DNA of 64,000 bases from Gadus chalcogrammus (taxonomy: Eukaryota > Chordata > Actinopteri > Gadiformes > Gadidae), in the NCBI RefSeq assembly GCF_026213295.1, contig NC_079422.1, positions 21,006,665-21,070,664 of the forward strand, in the 5' to 3' direction. The notes beneath the pieces are model-generated. The model was not told the origin of the DNA. It did not search any database and saw only the letters and a list, made by a program, of their open reading frames with translations. Position numbers and translations under genes: made by a program. Shown here one piece after another: positions 1-11,186 of this stretch (its first letter is position 1; the number at the start of each line of letters is the position of its first letter).

Positions 1-1089
1 AGAGATTTCCTACTCTTAGCTCGGTTGAAGCGCCTCATTCGCATACCTATGGCCACATAAGACCCCGTTATGGCCAGCATGGGGATGAGGAAGCCCATGA
101 AGAATCGGAAGTGAGTGAGGGCCAGTTTATTGGCCGTCTGGGACAGTGCACAAACAGTGAAATTCCTTCGTTCGTAAACACATCTAGAATGCCCATAGGG
201 TATGCTGCAGGCCAGAGAAGCCAGCCAGATGCAAACACATATGAGCTGAGCTTTCCGGACGGTCCTGTGGTTCTGGGACCACACCACCACCCATGTGCAC
301 AGGCAGCGATCCACACTTATGGCCGTCAGGAAGAAGACGCTGGCAAACATGTTGCCGATGGCGATAACGGAGCTGAGTTTGCACATAAACCATCCGAAAG
401 GCCATTGGTAGTTCTTGGCCAGGGAGATGATTAGGAAGATCAGAAAGCTGGTGAAGAGGAAGTCAGCCAAAGCCAAGTTGAGAAACCAGATTGAGTTGAC
501 TGTTCTTCTCATTCTGAAACCGGTCACATAGATCACCAAGCCATTCCCCACCGTTCCAAACAGGAACACCATACAAAGGATGATCATCGAAATTGTATTC
601 ATGTATTTATGAAGATTCGTTGGCCTTTGATTATTGGCAACTAGCGCTGCTAGTGTGACCGAAGTGAGGTTATCAGGTGAATCTGCCAGCAAAGAAAGGT
701 ATGGTTAGAATAGTGGCAGCCTTCCTTTATTTAAGGAGGGCTTCTAACAGCATATCATATCACTTGCAACATGCACATTTGAGACGCTTTAGGAATGCTT
801 ATCATGAGTGTATTTTTTCTAAATCATGTTTTGAGTATCTGGGTTTGTTTATAGTCACAGAGTTAGTTAATGGATACATTTTTTTGTTTGTTTCAAAGCA
901 GTTATATTTAATGTTACTGTAGGTAAACATAAAAAAAACAGTTATACCTCAGGTAAGCATCTTAACAATAAAAAAACATTTCTTTTTCATGTTACTAAAG
1001 AAAGACATTAAAAAACATTTATACTTCATAATACTCTAGGTAAACATAAATATAAAAAAATATGGTTTAGGCAAACTACCTGTTTCCAT
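1..1089 (-). CDS. Formyl-peptide-receptor-like chemoattractant GPCR, copy 1 (3' end outside window)
   Basis: Class A seven-transmembrane receptor of the formyl peptide/chemerin receptor group; known relatives signal through Gi in leukocyte chemotaxis. Two exons can be read on the minus strand. Exon 1 (1089-1080) holds only ATG GAA ACA G before a GT donor. Exon 2 (682 down to the left window edge) follows a TTTGCTGGCAG acceptor and joins in phase to give METDSPDNLTS. The frame then stays open for the whole visible stretch, which covers an N-glycosylation site, TM1 to TM5 and the start of the third intracellular loop. Family marks seen are the TM2 segment NLALADFLF and DRC in place of DRY, followed by VVVWSQNHRT, which is typical of formyl peptide receptors. 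The second extracellular loop reads CVYERRNFTVC and gains an NFT sequon absent from copy 2. TM6 to TM7 lie beyond base 1. The exact ligand cannot be inferred. Confidence 0.85.
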
Positions 1090-1881
1090 GTTTCTGTCGA
1101 TCCACCAACCCTTGTCTCAACAGTACAGTCTCTCACCACTGAACAAGCCACTTAGCAAAGAGACTCCACAGTCCCTCCTACTAAGTCCCGGGCTACGCCC
1201 ATACTACCGCTCTTCACAGGAGTATGGGTTGTTCAAAATATTGTGTTCATATGAAATCATATGAATCATCTCATGTTCATGTATGAAATACAGGATAAAT
1301 GCATTTATGTTGCAAAAAATGAAATAATGGTCATAGTTCATATAAGTAGTAGTATTTGGGGTTCAGAGCAGAAATGTAGCTCATGGTTTCACATGTATGC
1401 AAAGAAGATGCCAAAAAAATGAAAATATGTCACAACTTTAGAGCCTATTGTGAAACACAATACACTTCATTGTGTTGTGACACTTGGTTGCCAATACACA
1501 CAAGGGGTGCATCTTTCTGCTGTCAACTGGCCTTCAAAACAAAGCTACAATCTTCTTGGTCTAATCAATAGAAAAATCCAAAGAATTGAGTAGAGTCTCC
1601 CTGGTTTAAAATGAATTATCATTGACGTTATAATTATTATTCATATAATTAACCTTGGCCAACCCAGGTAAAAAACAAAACACTTGTTTGGTGGTTTCAA
1701 CAGTTTTACTTGCAATGAAATTCAAGCATACATCACAATGAACACATGTGAACATTTGGCTCTCAAACGATTTAAACGACCACCGACTGATTTTATCTCT
1801 GAATGGATGTCGGTCCTACACCTCGTGACGTCCACACGCTGCTCACTCCCTCGGACACATGCTTCAGTTGGACTCCCCTCT

Positions 1882-3122
1882 TCAGTTGGACGCCACGGTC
1901 TGGTCGATCCAGCGGCGCAGGTACGACACGCGTGCGTACACGGCCGGGGTGCGCACGTTGCAGTTGCTGGTTCCCCAGGAGACGATGCCCACCTGGCTCC
2001 AAACGCCGCTCCTCTCACAGACCAGCGGTCCGCCGGAGTCGCCCTGGAGAGGAGACGGTACTGTTTAGTCGTCTGCTGCATTCGCTTCTCCTTCAGCTTG
2101 TTTACATCACAGAAGTGAAGCAGGCCGCAACCGTATCAATGTGTCATCATAACGTGTCCATGACTACCTGGCAGGAGGATACTCCAGAGGCTCCAGCGCA
2201 GATCATGGCGTCGGTAATCTTGTTCTGACCCCAGTACTGGCGGCACTGAGTGCTGCTGAGCAGGGGGAGGGAGGTCTGCTGCAGATAGCGAGGGCTGGCT
2301 GAGGATAGGATGAGGTATAGTGGATGAGGACCGGCTGTTAGTGAGATTAGATGGAGAGGATGACTAATGATTATCCAATACTTGACGATCTGTAATGGTG
2401 AGTGGGCAGCGATATCCCGTTAATATTGCATTTGCATTCACTACAAAGAGCTCTCAGCTCCCTGGGTGACACAGATTGGGGTTTGAGGTTTTGCCCGGCC
2501 TGTCTCAGACGGAGATATATCTCAGACGGAGACCTATCGGACAGAGGCCTATCTCAGACGGAGGTCTTTCTCAGACGGAGGCCAATCTCAGACGAAGGTT
2601 CGACTCACAGGTCTGGCCGGTCTTGCCCCAGCCGGTGGTGACGCAGCGGGTGCCAGCGGCGGGGTCGCTGCCGGGGGTTGCCAGACACACGGGGGAAACG
2701 CGGGACGACATCCTGGCTGGGGAGGCCAGCCTCAGCAGGGTGACGTCATTGTTGAAGTTCTGGGCGTTGTAGTAGGGATGAGTGATGGCCTATGAAGGAG
2801 GGGGGGGGGGGGGGGGGGGGGACACCACAGGATGCAGACAGAGAGAGGGTTACCGGGACGGAATGGACGCTTTGGGTTTCATAGAGGAGCTATGCCCCAG
2901 GTTTGAGTCACTGAGGAGCATCTTTGTGGCGGTCAGATGGGTAGAGAAGCCTTGTTACCCTGGCGATGGAGATGACCTGGATCTGCTCAGCGTTGGACTG
3001 GCGGTCGTGCTCTCCCAGGACGACGCGATGGCGACCCGGGCTACAGAGACGGAAAAAATAAGAACCGTGAGGGTTCAGCAGGCGAGAGCTGGAAGAGAGA
3101 GAGAGCTGGGAGAGAGAGAGCT

Positions 3123-3210
<88 letters not shown>

Positions 3211-4544
3211 TGGAAGAGAGAGATAGAGAGAGAGCTGGAAGAGAGAGATAGAGAGAGAGATGGAAGACAGAGCGAGAGCTGGGAAAGAGATGGATGCTGT
3301 ACTCACGCGACGCGGCAGTGACCAGCGGTGACCACCCAGTTCTGGTTGATCAGAGAGCCGCCACAAAAGTGGAATCCACTGGTTTCCTGAGTAGAGGATT
3401 CAGTCACATGGTCATATCATACACGAATGGATCGTAGTAGTTTCATCTGACTGTCACTGATCAAAATTAGTATATTTGTATTATGACTGTTAGATGTATT
3501 TTCTTTTAAATGCTTTTATCGAAAGATGCTCTAGAGTAAATACAGGTGCATCTTATCAAGGAGCTGTGTGTGTTTGTGTGAGTGTGTGTGTGTGTGTGCA
3601 TTGGACTAGCATTGGACTAGCTTAAGCCTGCAGGGCAAACTGGCAGTGCTACCCTTTGCAAACCACTCTGTGTCCCACTCTATCCTCTCAAACACGACCA
3701 TTGGAGAGGACGTCCTTATCTTTTGCATTAAGGCCCGCTTACAGGTATTGACAACAAAATACAACCTGGCAATCTGGTATCCGTCACAATACAACCCACA
3801 CTGCATCCTACATCCCACCCCCGGCACTAAAGAGACAATGGCTCATATCCTAAACGGCTGTAGCTTTTACAAAGGACTGTACATCGCCCGACATGGTCTC
3901 ACAAGAACTCAGACAAGTACAGGACAGAACAACACACATGTATAAGCACAGCACTGTGAAATTGAACTGGTTTGATCATAATTGTACTGATAACAACCTA
4001 CTGTGTAACATCCCAAACACCCCAGACATTGTTTTCATTAACCAAGCCAGAAAATCAGTTACCATCTTTGAAATAGGCTGTGCGTTTGATCCTTATATGG
4101 ACACTTGCTTCACATCCAAGTTCATGAAATACCATTGGTAGAATGTATCACAGCTCTAGGATATAACTGCCAATTAATCATATTTGTGTTCGGAAGTCTG
4201 GGGCATGTACACAAACTTGTGCTCCGAGGTTTGCAGATAGGTTGACTGCAAAAGGCTGATGGGAAAAGAGTTCTAAAATTCTGCTCAGTCTCAGCGACCA
4301 TAGGCAGCCTCCACATCTGGAAAAGACGTTGTGTTGTCTATCCCTGAATGCCATATTGTCATATGCAATGCTTTAACCTCAGCTAAACCATCATCATTTC
4401 ATCTCTACTCCTCTGCGTGCTTAAGCATTTTGCACATTCAGTGTCTGGTTAGTTTTCAGATTGAAACCTTCTAATTAATGTTTGGATAAAAAAAAAAGAA
4501 AAGAAAACTTTGTTTTGCTTGTAGATCCAAATAAAAGAATTTAA

Positions 4545-4631
<87 letters not shown>

Positions 4632-5140
4632 TGTTTGTACCTGGAGGGACACCTGCCAGGGCCAGGACCCGGACACGGCGTTCTGTCCGTTCACAATCTT
4701 GGGGTCTTCTTCTCTCACCTGGGGCCTGATGGATGGCATCCCACACCCTGAATACAACAAAACGTGGTGAACACAGACGCCCCCCCACACCCTGAATATA
4801 TAAATACATGGTCAACACAGACGCCCCCCCACACCCTGAATATATAAATACATGGTCAACACAGACACCCCCACACACCCTGAATATATAAATATTGGTC
4901 AACACAGACGCCCCCACACACCCTGAATGCACCCATACGTGGTCAATACATGATCAATACAATACATGGTCACCACGTCGCCTTCAATGCGTATGACACA
5001 CACACATCATAGCATACGCAGTAACTCTCCATACTTGCAACATGTTAACACGAAGCTAACATTGTGAGCATCGATGGAAGACTCTAGCACTCACCAAAGC
5101 CAGAGGCCACCAGAGCGAAACAACTGAGCATCAAAAACAT
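1882..5140 (-). CDS. ctrl: Chymotrypsin-like serine protease (pancreatic zymogen), 7 exons, complete
   Basis: Secreted S1A digestive endopeptidase precursor. Exons: 5140-5095, 4747-4641, 3386-3307, 3040-2959, 2789-2609, 2298-2168, 2043-1882. All have AG/GT borders, phases agree, and the total is 789 nt (262 residues plus stop), close to the family's usual length. Signal peptide about 1-16 ([16 protein letters not shown]), propeptide beginning CGMPSI, activation before IVNG at residue 33. The triad is His74 (VVTAGHC), Asp120 (NNDVTLL) and Ser212 (GDSGGP). Ser206 at the base of the S1 pocket predicts chymotrypsin rather than trypsin specificity. The C-terminal part ([17 protein letters not shown]) is closest in my memory to CTRL rather than CTRB, so the symbol is an inference. 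The Gly in TAGHC, where Ala is usual, is mildly unusual. A partial copy of exon 7 lies near 54.3 kb. Introns carry a LINE fragment, (GA)n, (GT)n and two minisatellites. Confidence 0.9.
2511..2600. repeat. Short minisatellite in chymotrypsin intron 5
   Basis: About five degenerate copies of an 18-20 bp unit built on TCTCAGACGGAG, lying just downstream (in gene sense) of the exon 5 donor at 2609. Confidence 0.75.
2800..2821. repeat. Poly-G/poly-C tract at exon 5 acceptor
   Basis: About 22 G residues on the plus strand. In gene sense this is a poly-C run forming the pyrimidine tract just upstream of the exon 5 acceptor at 2790. Confidence 0.8.
3120..3275. repeat. (GA)n microsatellite with degenerate flanks
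   Basis: Near-perfect GA run at 3127-3205, with interrupted GAGAGAGCTGG-type copies either side, inside chymotrypsin intron 3. Confidence 0.9.
3610..4335 (+). mobile_element. LINE fragment: C-terminal region of a non-LTR retrotransposon polyprotein
   Basis: Plus-strand reading frames, broken by at least one frameshift near 3900-3945, contain [18 protein letters not shown] (a zinc-knuckle-like region), then [10 protein letters not shown] and [19 protein letters not shown], then an out-of-frame continuation resembling [18 protein letters not shown]. This order matches the C-terminal endonuclease-like region of R2/NeSL-type elements as I know them. It lies antisense in intron 2 of the chymotrypsin gene and is defunct. 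Confidence 0.6.
4547..4630. repeat. (GT)n microsatellite at exon 2 donor
   Basis: A GT run of about 80 bp. In sense of the chymotrypsin transcript it is (CA)n, beginning within roughly 10 nt of the exon 2 donor (4640). Confidence 0.95.
4745..4930. repeat. 44-bp minisatellite derived from the exon 2 splice acceptor
   Basis: Units begin with CCCTGAAT at 4746, 4790, 4834, 4878 and 4921 (spacing 44, 44, 44, 43). The first unit is the real exon 2 border, so every other unit repeats an ATTCAG/GGTGTGGG acceptor-like string in gene sense. Confidence 0.85.
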
Positions 5141-5194
5141 GACTGCAGTAGACTGTATTCCACGTTTGTGATTAACCCCCCGTTGGAGCCCTGC

Positions 5195-5272
5195 TTTTAT
5201 AGCTGCCCACAAACCCTCCCTGGGTGATATGTGCAGCAGTCCACATGTTACCTCAGAGATAGCATAGGGAAA
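5195..5272 (-). promoter_or_regulatory. Candidate chymotrypsin-like gene promoter (TATA box and PTF1-like motif)
   Basis: In gene sense a perfect TATAAAA lies at 5201-5195, 55-61 nt upstream of the ATG at 5140, placing a start site near 5170. Further upstream an E-box CACATG (5242-5247) and a GGGAAA box (5267-5272) are spaced about two helical turns apart, resembling the bipartite PTF1 element of exocrine pancreas genes. The TATA box is clear. The PTF1 reading is an inference. Confidence 0.5.
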
Positions 5273-5624
5273 GCGCTGTGTAAGGTCTAGCGGTACACAG
5301 CTGGGGTGTCGTTCAAGGCCCGCAAAACAGAAGAACATTGCACAATAACTCCACAGGAATTGGAACATTTGTGGTCAGAAAATAAGATATGTAAAACTAA
5401 GCTGTGTGCTCTTTGCAATGTACTTGGATGAACAGTTATGATATGGAGAGCTGAATGATGTCCTCTGTGTATATGGATGACCATTTAGTCTGAATTTAAG
5501 GTATATCAAGCTTTATTAGGTATTATGTATTAAGTATTGGAGCATTATGTAATATGTATGATTCCTAATGTGAAATATTTTTGATTTATTTTCTGCTGCT
5601 GTTACTCATCCAAAGCATGTTTAG

Positions 5625-6480
5625 TATAACTTTAATGTCCCAAAAGGGAAACTTGTCTTGCAGTCAGGTACACATGAAAAACACAATATACACAAGGACA
5701 CACGACAAAGAGATAGACACAGGATAATATAAGTTAAAAAACGGTCATACTTATGTAGTCATCAGATTCAAATACATTTACAGGTATGTGCAAAGAATTG
5801 TGCAAATTGAGTATTGCGCTAGGAATAAAATAGTTTTTGGTCCTATTGGACTTATTATAGAAAAGAGGGACTTTTAATATTATAGTCTCCGGCCTGAGGG
5901 AAGGGCCCCAAATGAACAATGAGGGGGTGATTTTTACAGTCCAATATAGTCATTGTTTTCTGAGTAACCTACTTGTGGATACTTGTGGACAGCCAATCAA
6001 CTTCGCATCCACCTTCACAATATGGCTGAGGTTGTTTCTGTCCCTAAGGCTGATGCCCCCATATCAGGCAATACAAGAAAAAGTGAGAACAGATTCAATA
6101 AAAGATGTATAAAATAAAGACAACATAACCTTATCGACATTGAAAGAATTAAGCGTCCGAAGGAGGTACCATCGTTGTTGCCCCTTCTTGCAAATAGCAT
6201 CAGTATTAACGTCAAATTTGAGTTTATTGTCTATCATTGTTCCCAGACATTTATACTGGTCAACCATCTCTATGCAGTTTCCATATATGTAAGTAGGTGG
6301 AGGAGAACAAGATGGTTTCTTCTAAAATCAATGGCCATATTTTTTGTCTTTGAGATGTTAAGCTGAAGAAAAAAACAATTGACAAACTCATCAGCATGTC
6401 CTTGAATAGCCGACTCTATATAAAGAGACTCACCAGTATAGCCTCAGCATTATAGGAATCATACACAACATTCAAATCCC
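5625..6480 (-). mobile_element. LINE fragment (reverse-transcriptase C-terminal region and 3' tail)
   Basis: Minus-strand frame 6267-6064 reads VDQYKCLGTMIDNKLKF ... LLRTLNSFNVDKVMLSLFY, the thumb/C-terminal part of a fish non-LTR reverse transcriptase. The 3' tail ends near 5630 with TTCCCTTTTGGGACATTAAA. The element is truncated and frameshifted, and its clade was not resolved. Confidence 0.65.
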
Positions 6481-6554
6481 AATGCATTCATATCAATGGA
6501 AGATGGAAGATGGCAGCCGGCTCTGTGATGTGACAGGCAGGGAGGAGAGAACAC

Positions 6555-7173
6555 ATGATGACTAGTGATGGGTCGTTCGCGACCGAATCAGTTCGAATGA
6601 ATGAATCTTTAACAAGACCGAACCCAACTGATTCTTCTCTCTCATTCGTCTCTTTCATTCTCAGACTTGACTCCTCCCAGACCCACTAGTCGCTTACTCG
6701 CTGTTCGTTCACTGACTGTGAGCGGTGAAGAGGGAAGAGGCTTAGTGAGCGAACGTACAATAATATGATTCAAAATCAGGGAAATGGTAAATGCATGCTG
6801 TCTTTTTACTTTCTGTTTCATGCCAGATTAATATAATATTTGCATGCCTCGTCAATCAGTCTATTCTTTAATGGTTCTTTCTACACCCGGGACCCCCACC
6901 ATCATTGCTACATCATGTCTATTATCTTGCTGATATGTTAAACATCCAATAATCAACTACACCCCCCAATCCCGCTGCGTTTGGTTAAAGTTGTAATGTT
7001 GTGTTGATTGATGACCGACTTCCACGATCGTTTGAGAATGAGAACGAAGGAGCTACCGGAAACTCGACTGAACGAATGTCACACGAACGGTTCTGAACGA
7101 TTTCCTCTTGGCGAACTGATCGATGCAAACTGAATCAAGGAAAACAATCATTGAATCCATCACTAATGATGAC
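6555..7173. mobile_element. Non-autonomous hAT element with 8-bp target-site duplication
   Basis: The element (6563-7165) begins TAGTGATGGGTCGTTCGCG and ends with the inverse, CCATCACTA. It is flanked by identical 8-bp copies ATGATGAC at 6555-6562 and 7166-7173. No transposase frame is present. A related 5'-truncated copy lies at about 10720-11099. Confidence 0.85.
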
Positions 7174-7469
7174 ACTGGGTTTCACCTGGTTCCTGTCCAG
7201 CAAGGAGAGGATGTGGTTGCACTTGTCCACAATGGCCTTCTGGTCCTCCGTGCCGAGTATGTCCTGGAGCTTCTCTTCCTCTACGGATGTTGAAGGCCAT
7301 CTCCGTCTGCATGTTGAAAGGCCAGAGATTCCGGAGAGTTATTAGAGGTGACCTGGGCTTCGTCCTCAGCCTTGTCCTGGTCCACCTCCTAGATATATAG
7401 ATAACAACTTCATTCCTTCCTTATTTCCTCCTGGTCCATGCGCTCAATGTGATATTGGACAGACACCCT

Positions 7470-9110
7470 GTGAGGTTCATACTGCTCTGCATTCATGTTC
7501 AATACGTAGTTAACTAATGTTCCAGTTCACTCAGGTTCCATACGTTATTCATGCGTCGTTCCATCATGTTCCATACATAGTACCCTCATGCTCCATACGT
7601 AGTTAATACGTAGTTCAATCATGTTCCATACGTAATTCATAAGTAGTTCCCTCATGCTCCATACTTAGTTGTGCCGAAATTTCCTTCAGCTAAATGAGGA
7701 TAAAACAGAGATAATTGTATTTGGTGCTAAAACGGAAAGGCTTAAAGTAACCCAACACCTTCACTCTCTGTCCCTGAAAACCTCAATCAAAGCCAGAAAT
7801 CTAGGGGTTATCATGGATTCTGATTTACATTTTGAAAGTCACATCAAATCAGTTACAAAATCTGCATATTATCACCTTAAAAATGTAGCAAGACTTAGAG
7901 GGCTCATGTCCACCGAAGACTTACAAAAACTTGTACATGCCTTTATCACTAGTAAGCTTGATTACCGCAATGGTCTCCTTACAGGTCTCCCAAAACAAAC
8001 TCTAAGGAAGCTTCAGCTTGTTCAGAATGCTGCTGCTAGAGTATTAACAAAGACCAAAAAATTTGAACATATTACACCAATTCTTAAATCGTTACATTGG
8101 CTTCCTGTAGGTCAGAGAATTGATTTTAAAATCATGTTGCTAACCTATAAATCCCTACATGGTTTAGGCCCAAAATATTTAACTGATATGCTTCCACTAC
8201 ATAAGCCTTCTAGAACACTAAGATCTTCTGAGACCAATCTGTTAATTATAACAGATTGGAATAAACTCCCTGAGGATTTAAGACTTGCCCCAACTCTGAG
8301 CATCTTTAAAACCAGATTGAAGACTTTTATGTTTGCTTTAGCTTTCTGCTAAATCTTAAATACTTTACCTTTATTTTACTAAAATGCCTTTTTAACTTTC
8401 CCTTTATTTTCTATTTTTACCAGAAAAATGCATGATCTGATACCAGAGAGAAAGGTTGTATAAGGGTTAGAGTCCGGAGTTTGTTTGTATAAGGGTTAGA
8501 GTCCTGAGTTTGTATTTGTATAAGGGTTAGAGTCCTGAGTTTGTATTTGTGTAAGGGTTAGAGTCCTGAGTTTGTAAGGGTTAGAGTCCTGAGTTTGTAT
8601 AAGGGTTAGAGTCCTGAGTTTTGTTGAATAAGGCCTTTGGTCTGGGCTAGAGTCCTAGAAGCTGGGTTAGAGTCCTAGAATATTGTCCTTTAGGTCGGGT
8701 TGTAGTCCCGACTTGGGTTCCAGAGAGACTGTTGATCTGATCTTAAATACATTGCACTTTCAATTTTACTTACTAAAAAGCCTTTTTAACTTTCAATTTA
8801 ATTTTCTCTTGAATACATTGCACTTTCTATTTTACTAATTTCTTGCATATGTTTTCTTTTACTTATCTATTATTTTATTTTATTGTATGACAATGTTTAT
8901 ATGTGAAGCACTTTGAGTCTGCCTTGTGTATGAAAAGTGCTATATAAATAAAGTTGCCTTGCCTTGCCTTGCCTTAGTTAATATGTAGTTCACTTATGTT
9001 CCATACGTAATTCATACATAGTTCCCGCATGGTCCATACCTAGTTTACTCGTTCTATATGTAGTTCACTCATGTTCCATAAGTAGGTCACTCATGTTCCA
9101 TAAGTATTCA
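7470..9110. repeat. Minisatellite split by a LINE insertion
   Basis: Degenerate copies of a unit of about 18-36 bp (CATGTTCCATACGTAGTTC-like) occupy 7470-7665 and resume at 8975-9110. The block between is the L2-type LINE, so the array predates the insertion. Confidence 0.7.
7669..8979 (+). mobile_element. L2-type LINE, 5'-truncated (reverse-transcriptase C-terminus and 3' UTR)
   Basis: A 227-residue open frame (7669-8352) carries LQLNEDKTEIIVFGAK, KSAYYHLKNVARLRGL, HAFITSKLDYRNGLLTGL, QLVQNAAARVLTKTKK and ITPILKSLHWLPVGQRIDFK, the signature of fish L2/CR1-clade reverse transcriptases. About 20-25 residues normally found before WNKLPEDLR appear deleted. The 3' part holds a 29-bp minisatellite of GTATAAGGGTTAGAGTCCTG (about 8450-8640) and ends with TGCTATATAAATAAAGTTG followed by (CCTTG)n. 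Confidence 0.85.
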
Positions 9111-9967
9111 AGAACTTATTTAATTCCACCATTAATTCCGCCTAGTTTTGTTTGCATAATGTAGTTTCTAGATTCATGGGTACTGGCTACAGCATATATC
9201 AGGGTATAGCATACATCGGGTTCCTGCATATATTGGGATACAAGCCTTTATCATTGGTAATGGTGTTCGTGTTTTCCTTGCCGGTGCTCTTGTCCACAGC
9301 AGATACATTCAGGTTGCCATCTGCATCAATGTCAAAGGTCTCCTCTTGGGGAAGGGAGTACCAGTAACGGGATACCTGTCATCTCAAATCTGTCCAGAAT
9401 TGTATTGTCCTTGTTCATGGCTCTATCCCCTTCATAGACTTGAGCCCTCCAGCGGTTTCAATTCCCAGGGACAGGGGGGTGACGTCCAGCAGAAGCAGGT
9501 CCTGTACATTCAGACTTATCGCCGGACAAAAGGGCTGCCTGCACAGCTGTGCGATGACATAACCATTGACAGAGAGATTGTGACTGGGAGAAATGAGTTT
9601 GGGTTAAACATGATACGGATATGATAATACAGAACACACACATATTGCCTAAACATGTTTATGACGTGATAATATACAATATGTACATGTTGAGTGAAAC
9701 ATGATAATGATTTTATAAAACAGAACATATAAACAGGGTTGAACATAATAATGATATAATATATGATATATACATATTGGATTAAACATAATGATATTAT
9801 ACTATAGAATATAATACATATTGTGTTAAACTGATAATATGAGACTACAGAATATATAAAAAAAGGGTTAAACATGATAATTATAGGATAGTACAGTACA
9901 GCAGGGACTGGATGCACCCAGCTGCTCCATAGGCCCCTGCCTCATCAGGGTTGATGCTCTTTTTGAG

Positions 9968-10419
9968 GTTGGTGTCATGTCACGCAAAGTTTGTTAATTC
10001 TGTTGAGCCAAGTTAATACCACTCATGTCATTCACTTCCTGTTTTATTTTGCTTCTCGTTTCAGGCACTTGACTTTCTCAACTGTGATTGCCTCCCCGGT
10101 CTCTGATTCGTCTCACCTGTGTTCCCCTCCCTCATGTATAAATAGCCCTTGTTTTCCTTTGTCTAATGTCAGTTCGTCTTGCGTCCCCAGCGTATTGTCA
10201 AGCCTCAGGATTTCTTAGTTTTTGACACTTGCAGACACTACCGTATTTAACTGTGTTTTGTATACTCCTAAGCGAGCACCTTTTGGTTATAGTTTTGTAT
10301 CCTCCATGAGAGCGTTTTTTGTTACCTTTTTCTAGTAAAGCATTTTTGGTTTAAACATACTGCCGTCTTCTGAGTTTTGCTTCTGAGTCCTTGTCCCTGA
10401 GTCAAGTCGTGACAGTTGG
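9968..10419 (+). mobile_element. Solo LTR of a Ty3/gypsy-like retrotransposon
   Basis: The LTR (9973-10414, 442 bp) starts TGTCATGTCACG and ends GTCGTGACA, bounded by 5-bp duplications GTTGG (968-972 and 10415-10419 positions). A TATA-like TGTATAAATAGC lies near 10135. No internal retroviral region follows, so it is a recombined solo LTR. It sits inside the HSP70-like pseudogene, whose reading resumes on both sides. Confidence 0.8.
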
Positions 10420-10719
10420 GACCGTCCAGAAGCAGCTTCTGGATCTTGAGGACGCGGGTGTGGAGCAGCCCAACCGGTACGATGACCTGAACCCGGGCCT
10501 TGTCCCTTAGGGCCTTCTCCACGGGCGCCAGGGTACCCCGGAAAAGTCTGCATTGAGCTCCTCGCAGCGATCTCTGGTGATGGAGGGGGAGAGGTCGACG
10601 CCCTCGTGCTGGGAATCGACCTCAATGCTGCCCTGGGTGCTGCTGGAGAGGGTGCGCTCGGCTCGCTCGCAGGCGGTGCGGAGACTGTCAATGATTCTTA
10701 TGAAGGTCTGTTAAAATAA

Positions 10720-11099
10720 CCACTTCCTCCATGCATTTATTTTGATGCTGAGAACCGTGCAATGACGTGCATTCCATGATGCGATTTACCGATACCGGAA
10801 ACCAGGCTGAACGAACAAACGATTTGCGAACGACTTCTCCCAGTTCAGTCGAGTTTCCGGTAGCCCTGAGTCTGACTGACTCAGCTGAGAACCGTGCAAT
10901 GGCGTGCATTCCATGATGCGATTCACCGTTACGGTTCTCAGCTGAGTTAGTCAGAATCAGTGGAGTTAGTGCTACCGGAAACTCGACTGAACGAACGAAC
11001 GAACGAACGAACGAACGAACGATTCGCGAACGACTCCTCTTGGCGAACTGAATCACGCGAACTGGGTCACGGAAACAAATCATTAAATCCACCACTAAT
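10720..11099. mobile_element. Truncated hAT-related copy (same family as 6563-7165)
   Basis: It shares GGAAACTCGACTGAACGAA, the ACGATTCGCGAACGACT strings and the right terminus AAATCCACCACTA with the complete element at 6563-7165. It contains a local (AACG)n expansion at about 10993-11022 and a partly repeated CTGAGAACCGTGCAATG segment. Confidence 0.55.
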
Positions 11100-11186
11100 G
11101 CCTGCTGCTGATACTGCTACATCGCCCCATGCTGTTCACATGGAGTCATCGAGCAGCACATGTTCCAGCATGTCACCGCATGATCC

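Larger units (their letters stand above)
7180..10700 (-). pseudogene. HSP70/HSC70-like pseudogene, broken by several insertions
   Basis: Collinear HSP70 pieces occur on the minus strand in the correct order. 10690-10430 reads [20 protein letters not shown], then [18 protein letters not shown] and [11 protein letters not shown]. 9965-9905 reads LKKSINPDEAGAYGAAG. 9610-9260 reads [12 protein letters not shown], then [18 protein letters not shown], a later [10 protein letters not shown] and [16 protein letters not shown] in shifting frames. 7385-7190 resembles SLAFNMQTEMAFN and EDQKAIVDKCNHILSLLDRNQ. The ATPase N-terminus and the C-terminal tail are missing, and there are many frameshifts and stops. 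A solo LTR (9973-10414), an L2 LINE inside a minisatellite (7470-9110) and an AT-rich repeat (9620-9900) separate the pieces. It is clearly non-functional. Confidence 0.8.

Noticed and set aside
68..434. Several short frames on both strands over the left-edge receptor
   Set aside because: They are out-of-frame shadows; the receptor frame itself is open across the region and runs off the window edge.
3100..3321. Glu-Arg-rich frame
   Set aside because: It is a reading of the (GA)n tract in a chymotrypsin intron. The same applies at 37.2 kb.
4549..4932. Frames made of Cys-Val or His-Thr repeats
   Set aside because: They are translations of dinucleotide microsatellites and carry no coding signal. 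The same applies at 21.6, 27.4, 40.0, 43.0, 48.7, 51.0 and 54.9 kb.
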